Assembly (NCBI RefSeq): GCF_017571475.1
Contig: NZ_JAGETW010000001.1
Span: forward strand, 124,001-188,000
From: Thiomicrorhabdus sp. 6S3-12
Lineage (GTDB): Bacteria; Pseudomonadota; Gammaproteobacteria; Thiomicrospirales; Thiomicrospiraceae
Reading direction: 5' to 3'
Length of the DNA: 64,000 bases
A program made the position numbers and the translations under genes. The notes under the pieces are model-generated. The model did no database searches. It saw only the letters and a list, made by a program, of their open reading frames with translations, and had not been told where the DNA came from. Positions 1-10,733 of the stretch are shown one piece after another; within the stretch, counting starts at the first letter, position 1, and each line of letters starts with the position of its first letter.

Positions 1-466
1 CTATATTCAAACTTGGGTCATCAAATGCCAGTCCACGATCATGATCCGGCGAGTAATAATTATCTACCTTATATGCAAAAATTGCTGTATCACTCAATAC
101 AACAAAACCATGCGCAAAACCTCTAGGCACAAACAACTGATGCTTATTTTCAGCACTGAGTTCATACGCTACATATTGACCAAAGGTCGGACTGCCTTGT
201 CGGATATCTACAGCCACATCCATTACTCTGCCGTCAATCACTCGAACTAACTTGCTTTGCGCGTAAGGAGGTAACTGGAAATGCAACCCCCTTACAACCC
301 CTTTAGAAGATTTGGATTCATTGTCCTGGCAAAAATCAACCTTATAACCGATCGCTTCTTCAAATTCATCCTGGCGAAAGGTTTCCAAGAAATAGCCTCG
401 ATCATCCCCAAAGACTCTAGGTTTAATCAAAAACACTTCAGGAATGTACTGTCTAAGAAACTCCAT
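1..466 (-). CDS. rfbC: dTDP-4-dehydrorhamnose 3,5-epimerase (3' end outside window)
   Basis: Third enzyme of dTDP-L-rhamnose synthesis, epimerising C3 and C5 of dTDP-4-keto-6-deoxyglucose in the cytoplasm. Translating the minus strand from the ATG at 466 gives a protein opening [20 protein letters not shown], followed by the family's typical GYFLETF, QDNESKSSKGVVRGLHFQ and FVPRGFAHGF segments; the His in GLHFQ is the catalytic base in known RfbC. About 155 residues are visible of a normal length near 180; the C-terminus is lost at the window edge, not broken. The start overlaps the rfbA stop by one base (TAATG), so the two are translationally coupled. rfbD is not in the window and may follow. 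Confidence 0.93.
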   Translation of the reverse strand, partial: MEFLRQYIPEVFLIKPRVFGDDRGYFLETFRQDEFEEAIGYKVDFCQDNESKSSKGVVRGLHFQLPPYAQSKLVRVIDGRVMDVAVDIRQGSPTFGQYVAYELSAENKHQLFVPRGFAHGFVVLSDTAIFAYKVDNYYSPDHDRGLAFDDPSLNI

Positions 467-1353
467 TAACCAATAACCCCCTCTTCAGCACGTTTTAACA
501 AATACTGTCCGTATTGGTTTTTCTTGAGTGGTTCGGCCAATTTAACCAGTTGCTCTTGGCTAATGTAACCCATTTCAAAAGCGATCTCTTCCAGGCAAGC
601 AACTTTCAAACCCTGACGTTTTTCGATGGTTTCAATAAAAGTTGAAGCCTCAAGTAAACTTTCATGGGTACCGGTATCCAACCAAGCATAACCCCGTCCC
701 ATGGTTTCCAGTTTTAAGCGCTCCTCTTCAAGATACATTTGATTAATAGTCGTAATTTCCAACTCACCCCGATCAGAAGGCTTGACTTCCTCCGCTTTAC
801 TAACGACATCATTTGGATAAAAATATAGACCTGTAACAGCATAGTTGGATTTTGGAATTTTTGGTTTTTCCTCAAGAGAAACCACATTACCTTGATCATC
901 AAACCCTGCCACCCCATAGCGCTCAGGATCATGGACGTGATAACCGAAAACAGTCGCCTTACCTTCATCTTTCGCATTCGCCACTGCGGATTTCAGTAAA
1001 CCGGTCAAGTTATGCCCATAATAAATGTTATCCCCCAAAATTAAGCAAACATCATCATTACCGACAAATTCTTTACCCAGAATAAAAGCTTGAGCCAAAC
1101 CATCGGGTGAGGGCTGAATAACATATTCAAATACCAACCCCAGCTCCGAGCCGTCCCCCAACAAACGTTGAAAACTGGATTGATCTTCCGGCGTGGTAAT
1201 AATCAAAATCTCACGTATCCCTGCAAGCATCAATACTGAGAGCGGGTAATAGATCATAGGCTTGTCATACAGTGGAACCAGTTGCTTTGAAACTCCACGT
1301 GTCAAAGGGTACAAACGCGTGCCCGATCCGCCTGCTAAAATAATGCCTTTCAT
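466..1353 (-). CDS. rfbA: glucose-1-phosphate thymidylyltransferase
   Basis: Makes dTDP-glucose from dTTP and glucose-1-phosphate, the first step of dTDP-rhamnose synthesis. The 295-residue protein has the usual full length. The nucleotide-binding signature [11 protein letters not shown] lies at residues 8-18 and is followed by [17 protein letters not shown]; the LGDNIYYGH segment (about residue 106) carries the metal-binding Asp and EEKP follows near 161. It sits 9 bases after rfbB and overlaps rfbC by one base, so rfbB-rfbA-rfbC form one transcription unit. Substrate glucose-1-P would come from the phosphomannomutase/phosphoglucomutase at 41891. Confidence 0.96.
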   Translation of the reverse strand: MKGIILAGGSGTRLYPLTRGVSKQLVPLYDKPMIYYPLSVLMLAGIREILIITTPEDQSSFQRLLGDGSELGLVFEYVIQPSPDGLAQAFILGKEFVGNDDVCLILGDNIYYGHNLTGLLKSAVANAKDEGKATVFGYHVHDPERYGVAGFDDQGNVVSLEEKPKIPKSNYAVTGLYFYPNDVVSKAEEVKPSDRGELEITTINQMYLEEERLKLETMGRGYAWLDTGTHESLLEASTFIETIEKRQGLKVACLEEIAFEMGYISQEQLVKLAEPLKKNQYGQYLLKRAEEGVIG

Positions 1354-1362
1354 AACTTTCTC

Positions 1363-2505
1363 TTACTTTTGGGTTCCTAATCGCTCGCGCTGATAACTAC
1401 CGTCCTGTACACGCCGACACCAAGCCACATTATCCAAATACCACTGTACAGTTTTACGAATACCCGATTCAAAGGTCTCCTGAGGCTTCCAGCCCAATTC
1501 ACGTTCGATCTTTCCGGCATCAATGGCATAGCGCATGTCATGGCCAGGACGATCCTGTACATATTTGATCAATGCTACATAGCTGTCGGCATTACCCGGC
1601 TCACAGGAGTAGGTATCGATATTTGGATTATTTTCCGATGGAGACAATTCCTCCAACACGGAACAAATGGTTTTCACGACTTCAATATTTTGTTTTTCGT
1701 TATGCCCACCGATATTGTAGGTTTCACCAATTCTACCTTGAGTCGCAACCACAACCAGAGCTCTAGCATGATCTTCGACAAATAACCAGTCTCGGATTTG
1801 ATTACCTTTACCATACACCGGTAACGGCTTACCTTCCAAGGCGTTCAAGATAACCAAAGGAATCAATTTTTCCGGAAAGTGATAAGGCCCGTAGTTATTC
1901 GAACAATTGGTCACCAATGTCGGTAAGCCATAAGTTCTCTGCCATGCACGAACCAAGTGGTCGGAACCGGCCTTGGAGGCAGAATAAGGCGAACTTGGCG
2001 CATAAGCAGTCGACTCTGTGAACAACGGAAGATTATCACCTCTTCCCGCTTCGTCCGGATGCGGAAGATCGCCATAAACTTCATCTGTCGAGATATGATG
2101 AAAACGGAAAGCCGCTTTTTTGTCACCTTCTAAACTGCTCCAATAAGCCCTCGCCTGCTCCAAAAGCGTATAGGTTCCGACAATATTGGTTTGGATAAAT
2201 TCGCCCGGCCCATCGATCGAGCGATCGACATGCGATTCCGCCGCCAGATGCATAACGACATCCGGCCGATGTTCATTGAAAACGCGTTTCAATTCCACCG
2301 CATCACAGATATCCACCTGTTCAAACGCATAACGCGGGTGATCTCTTAACGATGTCAGAGACTCTAGATTCCCGGCATAGGTCAACTTATCGACATTCAC
2401 GACTGAATGCGCTGTATCGTTAATCAGATGGCGCACCACTGCCGAACCGATAAAGCCGGCGCCGCCTGTAACTAGAATATTGAAAGATGAACTGTTTTTT
2501 TTCAT
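1363..2505 (-). CDS. rfbB: dTDP-glucose 4,6-dehydratase
   Basis: NAD-dependent short-chain dehydrogenase that converts dTDP-glucose to dTDP-4-keto-6-deoxyglucose. The Rossmann glycine motif GGAGFIG is at residues 14-20; STDEVYGDL carries the Thr-Asp-Glu catalytic set, and YSASK supplies the Tyr and Lys of the YxxxK motif. At 380 residues it is slightly longer than typical (about 350-360), mainly through an N-terminal Ser-rich tag (MKKNSSSFN) and a short C-terminal tail. It heads the rfbBAC subcluster. A 162-base AT-rich gap separates it from galE, so it may have its own promoter. Confidence 0.96.
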   Translation of the reverse strand: MKKNSSSFNILVTGGAGFIGSAVVRHLINDTAHSVVNVDKLTYAGNLESLTSLRDHPRYAFEQVDICDAVELKRVFNEHRPDVVMHLAAESHVDRSIDGPGEFIQTNIVGTYTLLEQARAYWSSLEGDKKAAFRFHHISTDEVYGDLPHPDEAGRGDNLPLFTESTAYAPSSPYSASKAGSDHLVRAWQRTYGLPTLVTNCSNNYGPYHFPEKLIPLVILNALEGKPLPVYGKGNQIRDWLFVEDHARALVVVATQGRIGETYNIGGHNEKQNIEVVKTICSVLEELSPSENNPNIDTYSCEPGNADSYVALIKYVQDRPGHDMRYAIDAGKIERELGWKPQETFESGIRKTVQWYLDNVAWCRRVQDGSYQRERLGTQK

Positions 2506-2667
2506 TTTTTAGTTTTTGAGCTTTTATTTAAAGGAGTCCTACCTTGCTATCACATGACCTTCAACGACAACAATGCATTGGAAATATTGAGCATTATGAT
2601 TTCATATATCACATTCATTTTATTTTTACAGACCGTTCATTAAGGCGTTATTAACCTCCAGCTCTTT

Positions 2668-3663
2668 TTAATTTAATTTCGCTAATTTTTTTTCCCATTC
2701 CCAAGCGTGACGAACGATAACCTCTAAGCTATCAAACACAGGGCTCCAGCCCAATTGATCTTTCGCCCTAGTCGAATCTGCAATCAATACCGCAGGATCT
2801 CCTATTCTCCGTGCACCGTATTCCACATTAAAACTACAGCCATCTTCAGCCACAACTTTATTCACCATATCGATTACTTGCCGTACAGAAAACCCCGATC
2901 CATTACCCAAATTGAACATCAAGGCTCCCTGCCCTTTTCCTGACAGGACATAATCCAAAGCTAGAGAGTGCGCTGAACATAAGTCACTAATATGGATATA
3001 GTCTCGAATACAAGTTCCATCCTTAGTTGGATAATCTTGACCGAATACAGTAATAGACTCCCTGCGGCCTGATGCAGCTTGCAAAACAAGTGGAATAAGA
3101 TGAGTTTCTGGGTCATGACACTCACCAATTTCACCTTCAGGATCAGCGCCACAAGCATTGAAATAACGCAAACACACTGAGTTTAGCCCGTAAGCTTTAG
3201 CGTAGTCCTGCAAAATACGTTCTACCATTAACTTACTTGAGCCATAGGGGTTTATAGGGTTTTGCGGATGCTTTTCATCAATTGGTACATATTCAGGTTC
3301 ACCAAATGTTGCAGCCGTTGACGAAAAGATAAAACTTTTTACCTTGTGGCGTACCATAACATCCAATAAATTAATTGTATTACCAACATTATTACGATAA
3401 TACTTCGCAGGATTTGTTATTGACTCACCCACAAGGCTGTTGGCAGCAAAATGCATCACTCCATCAAAATGATTTTCAACAAAGAGCATTTCTAATAATT
3501 TCATGTCATCCAAGTCACCCTCGACAAGCCGACCATATTTAACAGACCGAAGAAAGCCTGTTGTCAGGTTATCGAAAACTGTTACTTCATGCCCGCTCTT
3601 TACAAGCATCTTAGCCATATGAGAACCAATATAACCAGCACCACCAACGACTAAAACCCTCAC
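2668..3663 (-). CDS. galE: UDP-glucose 4-epimerase
   Basis: Interconverts UDP-glucose and UDP-galactose with bound NAD. The glycine motif GGAGYIGSH is at residues 7-15; SSTAATFG and YGSSK (catalytic Tyr and Lys) are in the expected order, and the 331-residue length is normal. The ATG overlaps the stop of the upstream epimerase gene by four bases. The sequence looks visibly more AT-rich, with different codon choices from the ugd and epimerase genes upstream, which hints that this part of the sugar cluster was exchanged separately; that is an impression, not a calculation. Confidence 0.94.
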   Translation of the reverse strand: MRVLVVGGAGYIGSHMAKMLVKSGHEVTVFDNLTTGFLRSVKYGRLVEGDLDDMKLLEMLFVENHFDGVMHFAANSLVGESITNPAKYYRNNVGNTINLLDVMVRHKVKSFIFSSTAATFGEPEYVPIDEKHPQNPINPYGSSKLMVERILQDYAKAYGLNSVCLRYFNACGADPEGEIGECHDPETHLIPLVLQAASGRRESITVFGQDYPTKDGTCIRDYIHISDLCSAHSLALDYVLSGKGQGALMFNLGNGSGFSVRQVIDMVNKVVAEDGCSFNVEYGARRIGDPAVLIADSTRAKDQLGWSPVFDSLEVIVRHAWEWEKKLAKLN

Positions 3664-4658
3664 TGATAATACCTTTTATACCATTCAACAAATTTACCAA
3701 TCCCGTCCTCAATCGAAGTACTTGGTTTGAAGCCGGTGTCTGCGATCAGATCATCCACATCGGCGTAGGTAATCGGTACATCCCCGGCTTGCATAGGCAA
3801 AAGATTTTCTTTAGCCTTTTTCCCGCAGGCATCTTCGATGGCTGTAATAAAACGGCGAAGCGTAACCGGCTGGTGGTTACCGATGTTATAGACCTTATAG
3901 GGCGCTTTGGCATTGGTAATTTCGGAAACTTGCGGTTCAGGAATGCGATCCATGACGCGGATCACGCCTTCAACAATATCGTCGATATAGGTAAAGTCGC
4001 GCTGCATTTCACCGTTGTTATAAACGTCTATTGCTTTGCCCTCGAGAATCGCTTTGGTGAATTTGAAATACGCCATATCCGGACGTCCGAAAGGCCCGTA
4101 AACAGTGAAGAAACGCAAACCGGTAGTAGGGATTCCATACAGGTGGCTATAGGTGTGAGCCATCAGCTCATTGGACTTCTTGGTCGCCGCATACAGACTG
4201 ATTGGAAAATCAACACGATCATCGGTACTAAAAGGCTGTTTGGTATTCATGCCATATACTGAACTGGAACTGGCATAGACCATATGCTTTACCTTGGAGT
4301 GACGACAACCCTCAAGAATATTCACAAAACCGACCAGGTTGGAATCTACATAGGCGTGCGGATTATCAATCGAATAGCGCACACCAGCCTGAGCTCCCAG
4401 ATTCACGACCACGTCAAACTGCTGTTCGGCAAACAAAGTTTCAATCCCGCTGCGATCCGCCAAGTCCAACTCAATAAAGCGGTAATTGGCCGCATGTGAA
4501 TGTTTCGCTAATTCAGCCAGCCGATCATGCTTTAGTTGCGGATCATAGTAGTCGTTAAGGTTGTCGATACCGACAACCTGGTCACCACGGCTCAGTAACT
4601 GCTGAGTCAGGAAAAAACCGATAAAGCCGGCTCCGCCGGTCACTAATACCTTCGCCAT
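3660..4658 (-). CDS. UDP-glucuronate 4-epimerase (CapI type)
   Basis: NAD-dependent SDR epimerase predicted to convert UDP-glucuronate to UDP-galacturonate. The GGAGFIG motif is at residues 8-14. It is followed by GIDNLNDYYDPQLKHDRL, the opening typical of the CapI/GAE group rather than of GalE; ASSSSVYG and YAATKKSNE provide the catalytic Ser, Tyr and Lys. The 332-residue length is normal. It starts two bases after the ugd stop, which supplies its substrate UDP-GlcA, and overlaps galE by four bases. Function within the epimerase family is assigned from motif style and neighbour and is less certain than the fold. Confidence 0.88.
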   Translation of the reverse strand: MAKVLVTGGAGFIGFFLTQQLLSRGDQVVGIDNLNDYYDPQLKHDRLAELAKHSHAANYRFIELDLADRSGIETLFAEQQFDVVVNLGAQAGVRYSIDNPHAYVDSNLVGFVNILEGCRHSKVKHMVYASSSSVYGMNTKQPFSTDDRVDFPISLYAATKKSNELMAHTYSHLYGIPTTGLRFFTVYGPFGRPDMAYFKFTKAILEGKAIDVYNNGEMQRDFTYIDDIVEGVIRVMDRIPEPQVSEITNAKAPYKVYNIGNHQPVTLRRFITAIEDACGKKAKENLLPMQAGDVPITYADVDDLIADTGFKPSTSIEDGIGKFVEWYKRYYQ

Positions 4659-4660
4659 TT

Positions 4661-5842
4661 TTAATCCTTCCCAAACAGGTCGCGGGTATAAACCTTGTCC
4701 GAAACATCCTGAATTTCATCAACCAGACGATTGGCAACAATCACATCGCTCATAGCCTTGAATTCAGCCATATCGGTAATCACCTTCGAATGGAAAAACT
4801 CACTTTCGCCCTGCTCGGTTAGCACCGGCTCATAGATAACCACTTCAATCCCTTTAGCCTTAATGCGTTTCATAATGCCCTGGATCGCAGACGCGCGGAA
4901 GTTATCCGAACCCTGTTTCATAATCAGGCGGTAAACACCGACAACTTCCGGATTACGCTTAATAATCTGATCGGCAATAAAGTCTTTACGCGTGGTATTG
5001 GCATCGACAATTGCAGCAATCAGGTTCTGCGGGACATCCTGATAGTTGGCCAGCAGCTGCTTAGTATCTTTAGGCAGACAATAGCCACCATAACCGAAAG
5101 ACGGGTTGTTATAGTGATCGCCGATACGCGGATCAAGCCCCACCCCTTCAATGACCTGCTTAGTGCTTAAGCCATGCGTTTCACAATAGGTATCCAATTC
5201 GTTAAAGTAAGAGACGCGCATCGCCAGATAAGTATTTGAGAAAAGCTTAACCGCTTCGGCCTCAGTCGCATCGGTAAAGAGAACCGGGATTTCACTCGCC
5301 GGTTTAGCCGCCCCTTCCACGAGAAGATCAGCAAAAGCCTGCGCGCGCTCGGATTTTTCACCAACAATAATACGCGACGGGTAGAGGTTATCGTACAGCG
5401 CCTTTCCTTCTCTAAGGAATTCAGGTGAAAACAGAATATTATCGCAATTAAACTTGGCTTTAACGGAGTCGGTATAACCAACCGGAATAGTCGATTTAAT
5501 CACCATTACCGCACTTGGATTAATCGCCAGCACATCGGCAATCACAGCTTCGACTGATTTGGTGTTAAACGTATTGGTTTCGGTATCATAATCGGTCGGA
5601 GTGGCAATAACGACAAATTCCGCCTCTTTATAGGCCAGTTCTTTATCCAAAGTTGCCGTAAAATTCAGCGGTTTATTGGCAAGAAAATCAGAAATCTCAT
5701 CATCGACAATCGGTGACTGTTTTTTATTTAACAGATCGATTTTTTCCGGCACGATGTCCAAAGCCATTACTTCATGATGCTGAGCCAGCAACACCGCCAA
5801 AGACAAACCGACATACCCGGTTCCCGCAACTGCAATTTTCAT
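4661..5842 (-). CDS. ugd: UDP-glucose 6-dehydrogenase
   Basis: Oxidises UDP-glucose twice to UDP-glucuronate with NAD. The Rossmann motif GTGYVG is at residues 7-12. SPEFLREG (139-146), the catalytic Lys199 and the nucleophile Cys255 within [10 protein letters not shown] are all intact, and the C-terminal segment [11 protein letters not shown] is of the E. coli Ugd type. The ATG at 5842 is preferred over an in-frame GTG two codons upstream because AAAGAG lies about five bases before it; this gives 393 residues, the family's normal size. It is the promoter-proximal gene of the ugd-epimerase-galE unit. Compare the catalytically damaged paralogue at 40574. Confidence 0.95.
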   Translation of the reverse strand: MKIAVAGTGYVGLSLAVLLAQHHEVMALDIVPEKIDLLNKKQSPIVDDEISDFLANKPLNFTATLDKELAYKEAEFVVIATPTDYDTETNTFNTKSVEAVIADVLAINPSAVMVIKSTIPVGYTDSVKAKFNCDNILFSPEFLREGKALYDNLYPSRIIVGEKSERAQAFADLLVEGAAKPASEIPVLFTDATEAEAVKLFSNTYLAMRVSYFNELDTYCETHGLSTKQVIEGVGLDPRIGDHYNNPSFGYGGYCLPKDTKQLLANYQDVPQNLIAAIVDANTTRKDFIADQIIKRNPEVVGVYRLIMKQGSDNFRASAIQGIMKRIKAKGIEVVIYEPVLTEQGESEFFHSKVITDMAEFKAMSDVIVANRLVDEIQDVSDKVYTRDLFGKD

Positions 5843-6094
5843 AAACACTCTTTAACTGAATTAATCCAAATCTAAATACAATCTTGCCATTTTAAAATCA
5901 TTAAATGACAAAGGCGTGACGATCCGAAACAGAAATTACTGACAACCGTTTCTTCACTCACCTGAAAAAAGTTTCAAAATTAGAGACGAATATTAGCCAA
6001 GGCGCGACAGCAATGCAAATAACAACGCAGGAATTATCGAAAAAATAGGTTATTTAGAGGAGATTATGCAAATAATTACTTGAAGAAAAGTAAT

Positions 6095-6171
6095 TGGTAC
6101 GACCGAGTGGATTCGAACCACCGACCCCCACCATGTCAAGGTGGTGCTCTAACCAGCTGAGCTACGGTCGT
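6095..6171 (-). tRNA. tRNA-Val(GAC)
   Basis: The minus strand folds as a 77-nt tRNA with acceptor pair ACGACCG/CGGTCGT, an encoded CCA end, the T-arm GGTTCGAATCC and an anticodon stem CCACC/GGTGG. The loop TTGACAT gives anticodon GAC (valine). It lies 15 bases downstream of tRNA-Leu and probably shares its promoter. An inverted repeat AATTACTT/AAGTAATT overlaps and follows the CCA end and could help end transcription. Confidence 0.97.
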
Positions 6172-6186
6172 ATATATAGAATTGTA

Positions 6187-6273
6187 TGGTACCAGAGGTC
6201 GGACTCGAACCGACACGGTGTTGCCACCAAGGGATTTTGAATCCCTCATGTCTACCAATTTCATCACTCTGGC
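6187..6273 (-). tRNA. tRNA-Leu(CAA)
   Basis: An 87-nt type II tRNA on the minus strand with a long variable arm, encoded CCA, and acceptor GCCAGAG/CTCTGGT (first pair G-U). The anticodon stem AGGGA/TCCCT encloses TTCAAAA, so the anticodon is CAA, reading UUG. It is the first gene of a two-tRNA unit with tRNA-Val. Confidence 0.97.
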
Positions 6274-6289
6274 ACGAATTGTGGCGCGT

Positions 6290-6318
6290 ATTTTAATCAG
6301 CCCTCACCATACTGTCAA
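6290..6318 (-). promoter_or_regulatory. sigma70 promoter of the tRNA-Leu/tRNA-Val unit
   Basis: On the minus strand a perfect -35 TTGACA (6318-6313) is separated by 17 bases from -10 TAAAAT (6295-6290), followed by a GC-rich discriminator (ACGCGCC) and the tRNA 17 bases on. The GC-rich discriminator is typical of stringently controlled stable-RNA promoters. Confidence 0.8.
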
Positions 6319-6483
6319 GCGATTAAGTGAACTTTTCACTATTTTAGTTAAGTGGCCGTTCACAGGAAGAATAGGCTAAACAAAGCGCTGCAGCCCACTC
6401 GCTCCGTTAAGCGCTTGAAAACAAAGGGGCAATCGGCGAAAATAGCGCCCCTTTCCGAACAGCCGGCACCGAGAAATTATCCC

Positions 6484-8684
<2,201 letters not shown>

Positions 8685-8733
8685 AGGCTCGTCCCATGGA
8701 AGTTCAGGCCCTTAGCGGCCTGCACTCTCCGAA

Positions 8734-9921
8734 TTAGCGATCAGCAAAGCGCAGAGCGTTCATGACCCTCGATAAAAACAGTGCAACACTCATCCCGGTC
8801 AAGGCAGCCAACATCCACAACCAGCCATGCAGACTGCCGGATACGATGGCACTGAAAAACCCGCCGACATTACATCCGTAAGCGGTTACCGCACCGTACC
8901 CCATCAAGGCGCCCATTGCGGAATCCTTGACTCCTCTTCCTAACTTGGCAAAAGGTTCGGCAAACGGCCGTTTAACCTCTTCAATCAGCAGCTCATCGTC
9001 TTTCACCTGATCTTTATACAGCCCGCCCTGCAGTGCAAACGCCAGACTGACACCGATCAACATCCCGACACTGGTCAGAACAATCCCGTCATCCAGCAAA
9101 CTTTTGGAGAGCGCAGTTTCGTTCTGCGCACTGAACGCCCAGAACTCCCATTCAACCGGCAAAGAAAGCGTTTGAATACCTAGAATACCAAGCTTCGGAA
9201 AAATCCAACTGACCGCCCAAGGCGCTTGACTGCTTAATAAAATCAGAAAATTCAGTACCGCCAGCAACAGCACCGCCAGCATAAGCGGTGACCTGCGGAA
9301 AAACAGTGGATCAGCAACACCAAACCTTTTCTGCTCGCGGTACAGCAACAGTTTATAGAGAGCAAAAATAACAGCTAGGTGCAATGCCAACCCCAAATAC
9401 CAAGGCAGATCTACGGCTGCAGAAAAAGAGCCCCAAACCGGCATATCAAGCCAAAAATCCGCCTGTGACGCTGCGAGCGTTCCGCCGACAACCATCCATA
9501 AAAACACCAGATAGAAACGCCCGTTCAAGGATCCCATATGGCGCAAAGTACCGGAGGAACAGCTGCCAACCAGCGCCATCCCGAGACCGAACAGAAAAGC
9601 TCCGATCAGCACATTCATTCCCAGAGGACGGATTGCACCGGAAACCTCGACGCCCTGTGCCGGCAGCAAAGCCAGAGCCGGAAAGAAAAGCACGCCGCCA
9701 AACCCCAGAAGCAACAGATGTGAACGCATACCGAGAGTCCTGCTTTCCACCAAAGTCTGACGCCAAAAATTGGCGAATCCGAAGCTGAAAAACTGAAAAA
9801 CTACACCCAGCAAAATCCCCAGCGCCAGCATTTGCGGTTGGACAGCATTCAACATCAGCCAAACCAGCGCTAATAGCATCGCACTGACAAAAACGGTCTG
9901 CCTGGTAACTTTAATTCGCAC
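8734..9921 (-). CDS. YeeE/YedE family sulfur-compound transporter
   Basis: Multi-span inner-membrane protein with two homologous halves, of the YeeE/YedE (TsuA-like) family that moves thiosulfate or related sulfur compounds. The conserved half-motifs with cysteines are visible: GSCSSGTLRHMG in the first half and AYGCNVGGFFSAIVSG in the second; in TsuA such cysteines line the transport path. The GTG at 9921 (preceded by GGTGAG) is preferred over the GTG at 9978, which has no RBS, giving 395 residues. No TusA or rhodanese gene is adjacent. The role fits a sulfur-oxidising lifestyle, but the substrate is inferred. Confidence 0.85.
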   Translation of the reverse strand: MRIKVTRQTVFVSAMLLALVWLMLNAVQPQMLALGILLGVVFQFFSFGFANFWRQTLVESRTLGMRSHLLLLGFGGVLFFPALALLPAQGVEVSGAIRPLGMNVLIGAFLFGLGMALVGSCSSGTLRHMGSLNGRFYLVFLWMVVGGTLAASQADFWLDMPVWGSFSAAVDLPWYLGLALHLAVIFALYKLLLYREQKRFGVADPLFFRRSPLMLAVLLLAVLNFLILLSSQAPWAVSWIFPKLGILGIQTLSLPVEWEFWAFSAQNETALSKSLLDDGIVLTSVGMLIGVSLAFALQGGLYKDQVKDDELLIEEVKRPFAEPFAKLGRGVKDSAMGALMGYGAVTAYGCNVGGFFSAIVSGSLHGWLWMLAALTGMSVALFLSRVMNALRFADR

Positions 9922-10302
9922 GCTAGTCTCACCCCACAAAAACTGCTTCTCTTCTTGCAGAATAACCCTGCAAAACACAAGATTATTTTACCTGATTAGT
10001 TTTTTAAATAACTTCCGATAAGCCAAATTTGTGATTGAAATTTTAGATGACGGGATAACCGGATTCATGGCTTCTTTTGGACAAACTTCCGCCGCACGAT
10101 AAAGACTCTCCATCTCGAAGTTGCTTCACTCTCTATCAGGCAAATCTTCAATCCCTTATCCGCCCGGCATTAGTATAAAGAAAATTCCATCAATCGGGCT
10201 TACCCAGACGAATTGAGCAAAAAGTTCAGATTTTGAGGATTTTTTAATAAAGCTGTGCCAAAATACAGCGGTTTATCTTTTAAAAGACATTAGGAGTGAT
10301 CT
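9922..10302. other. intergenic region upstream of yajC
   Basis: This 381-base stretch separates divergent genes and holds no convincing gene. A 41-codon minus-strand frame (9988-10113) has no clear RBS and no recognisable product. A strong RBS (TTAGGAGTGAT) precedes yajC. TATAAA at 10174-10179 has no -35 partner at the right distance, so the yajC promoter could not be fixed. Confidence 0.5.
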
Positions 10303-10638
10303 ATGAGCTTTTTTATCAGTGATGCGATGGCGGAAGGAACTGCAGCAGCACAAGGCGGCGGCTGGGAAGGCCTGATTCCATTAATTCTACTATTCGTGGT
10401 CTTCTACTTCTTGTTGATCCGTCCACAGCAGAAGAAAGTAAAAGAACATAAAAACCTGGTTGAATCGCTGAAAAAAGGCGACGAAGTGGTCACCTACGGC
10501 GGTCTGCTTGGTAAAATCCGCGACATCAACGACAGCTTCTGCGATCTGGAAATCGCAGATAACGTGACTGTTAAGGTTGAACGCCAAAACATCGCACGCC
10601 TTCTTCCGAAGGGCACTATGCGCGAAGGTAGCGAATAA
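10303..10638 (+). CDS. yajC: preprotein translocase subunit YajC
   Basis: Small single-span inner-membrane protein that joins SecDF in the holo-translocon. The 111 residues comprise a short periplasmic N-terminus, one membrane helix (about residues 24-44, LIPLILLFVVFYFLLIRP) ending in the hallmark RPQQKK, and a cytoplasmic domain with GDEVVTYGGLLGKI. A RBS AGGAGTG lies eight bases before ATG. It heads yajC-secD-secF. A small GGGGC/GCCCC hairpin with TTTTG (10657-10678) follows the stop and may trim transcription before secD. Confidence 0.96.
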   Translation: MSFFISDAMAEGTAAAQGGGWEGLIPLILLFVVFYFLLIRPQQKKVKEHKNLVESLKKGDEVVTYGGLLGKIRDINDSFCDLEIADNVTVKVERQNIARLLPKGTMREGSE

Positions 10639-10733
10639 ACCAGCGCAAATAGAACAAGGGGCATTGGCCCCTTTTGTTGTTTCTAGGGCAGTTATTTTTG
10701 CGGGCTGCCAGCAACTATCTGGAAAATAATTTT

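Noticed and set aside
6095-6273. Genomic-island attachment site at the tRNA-Val/tRNA-Leu pair
   Set aside because: No integrase gene or partial tRNA repeat is present in the flanks.
9988-10113. 41-codon minus-strand frame containing AAEVCPKEAM, considered as a small ferredoxin-like remnant
   Set aside because: Only one Cys, no RBS, and no further family features.
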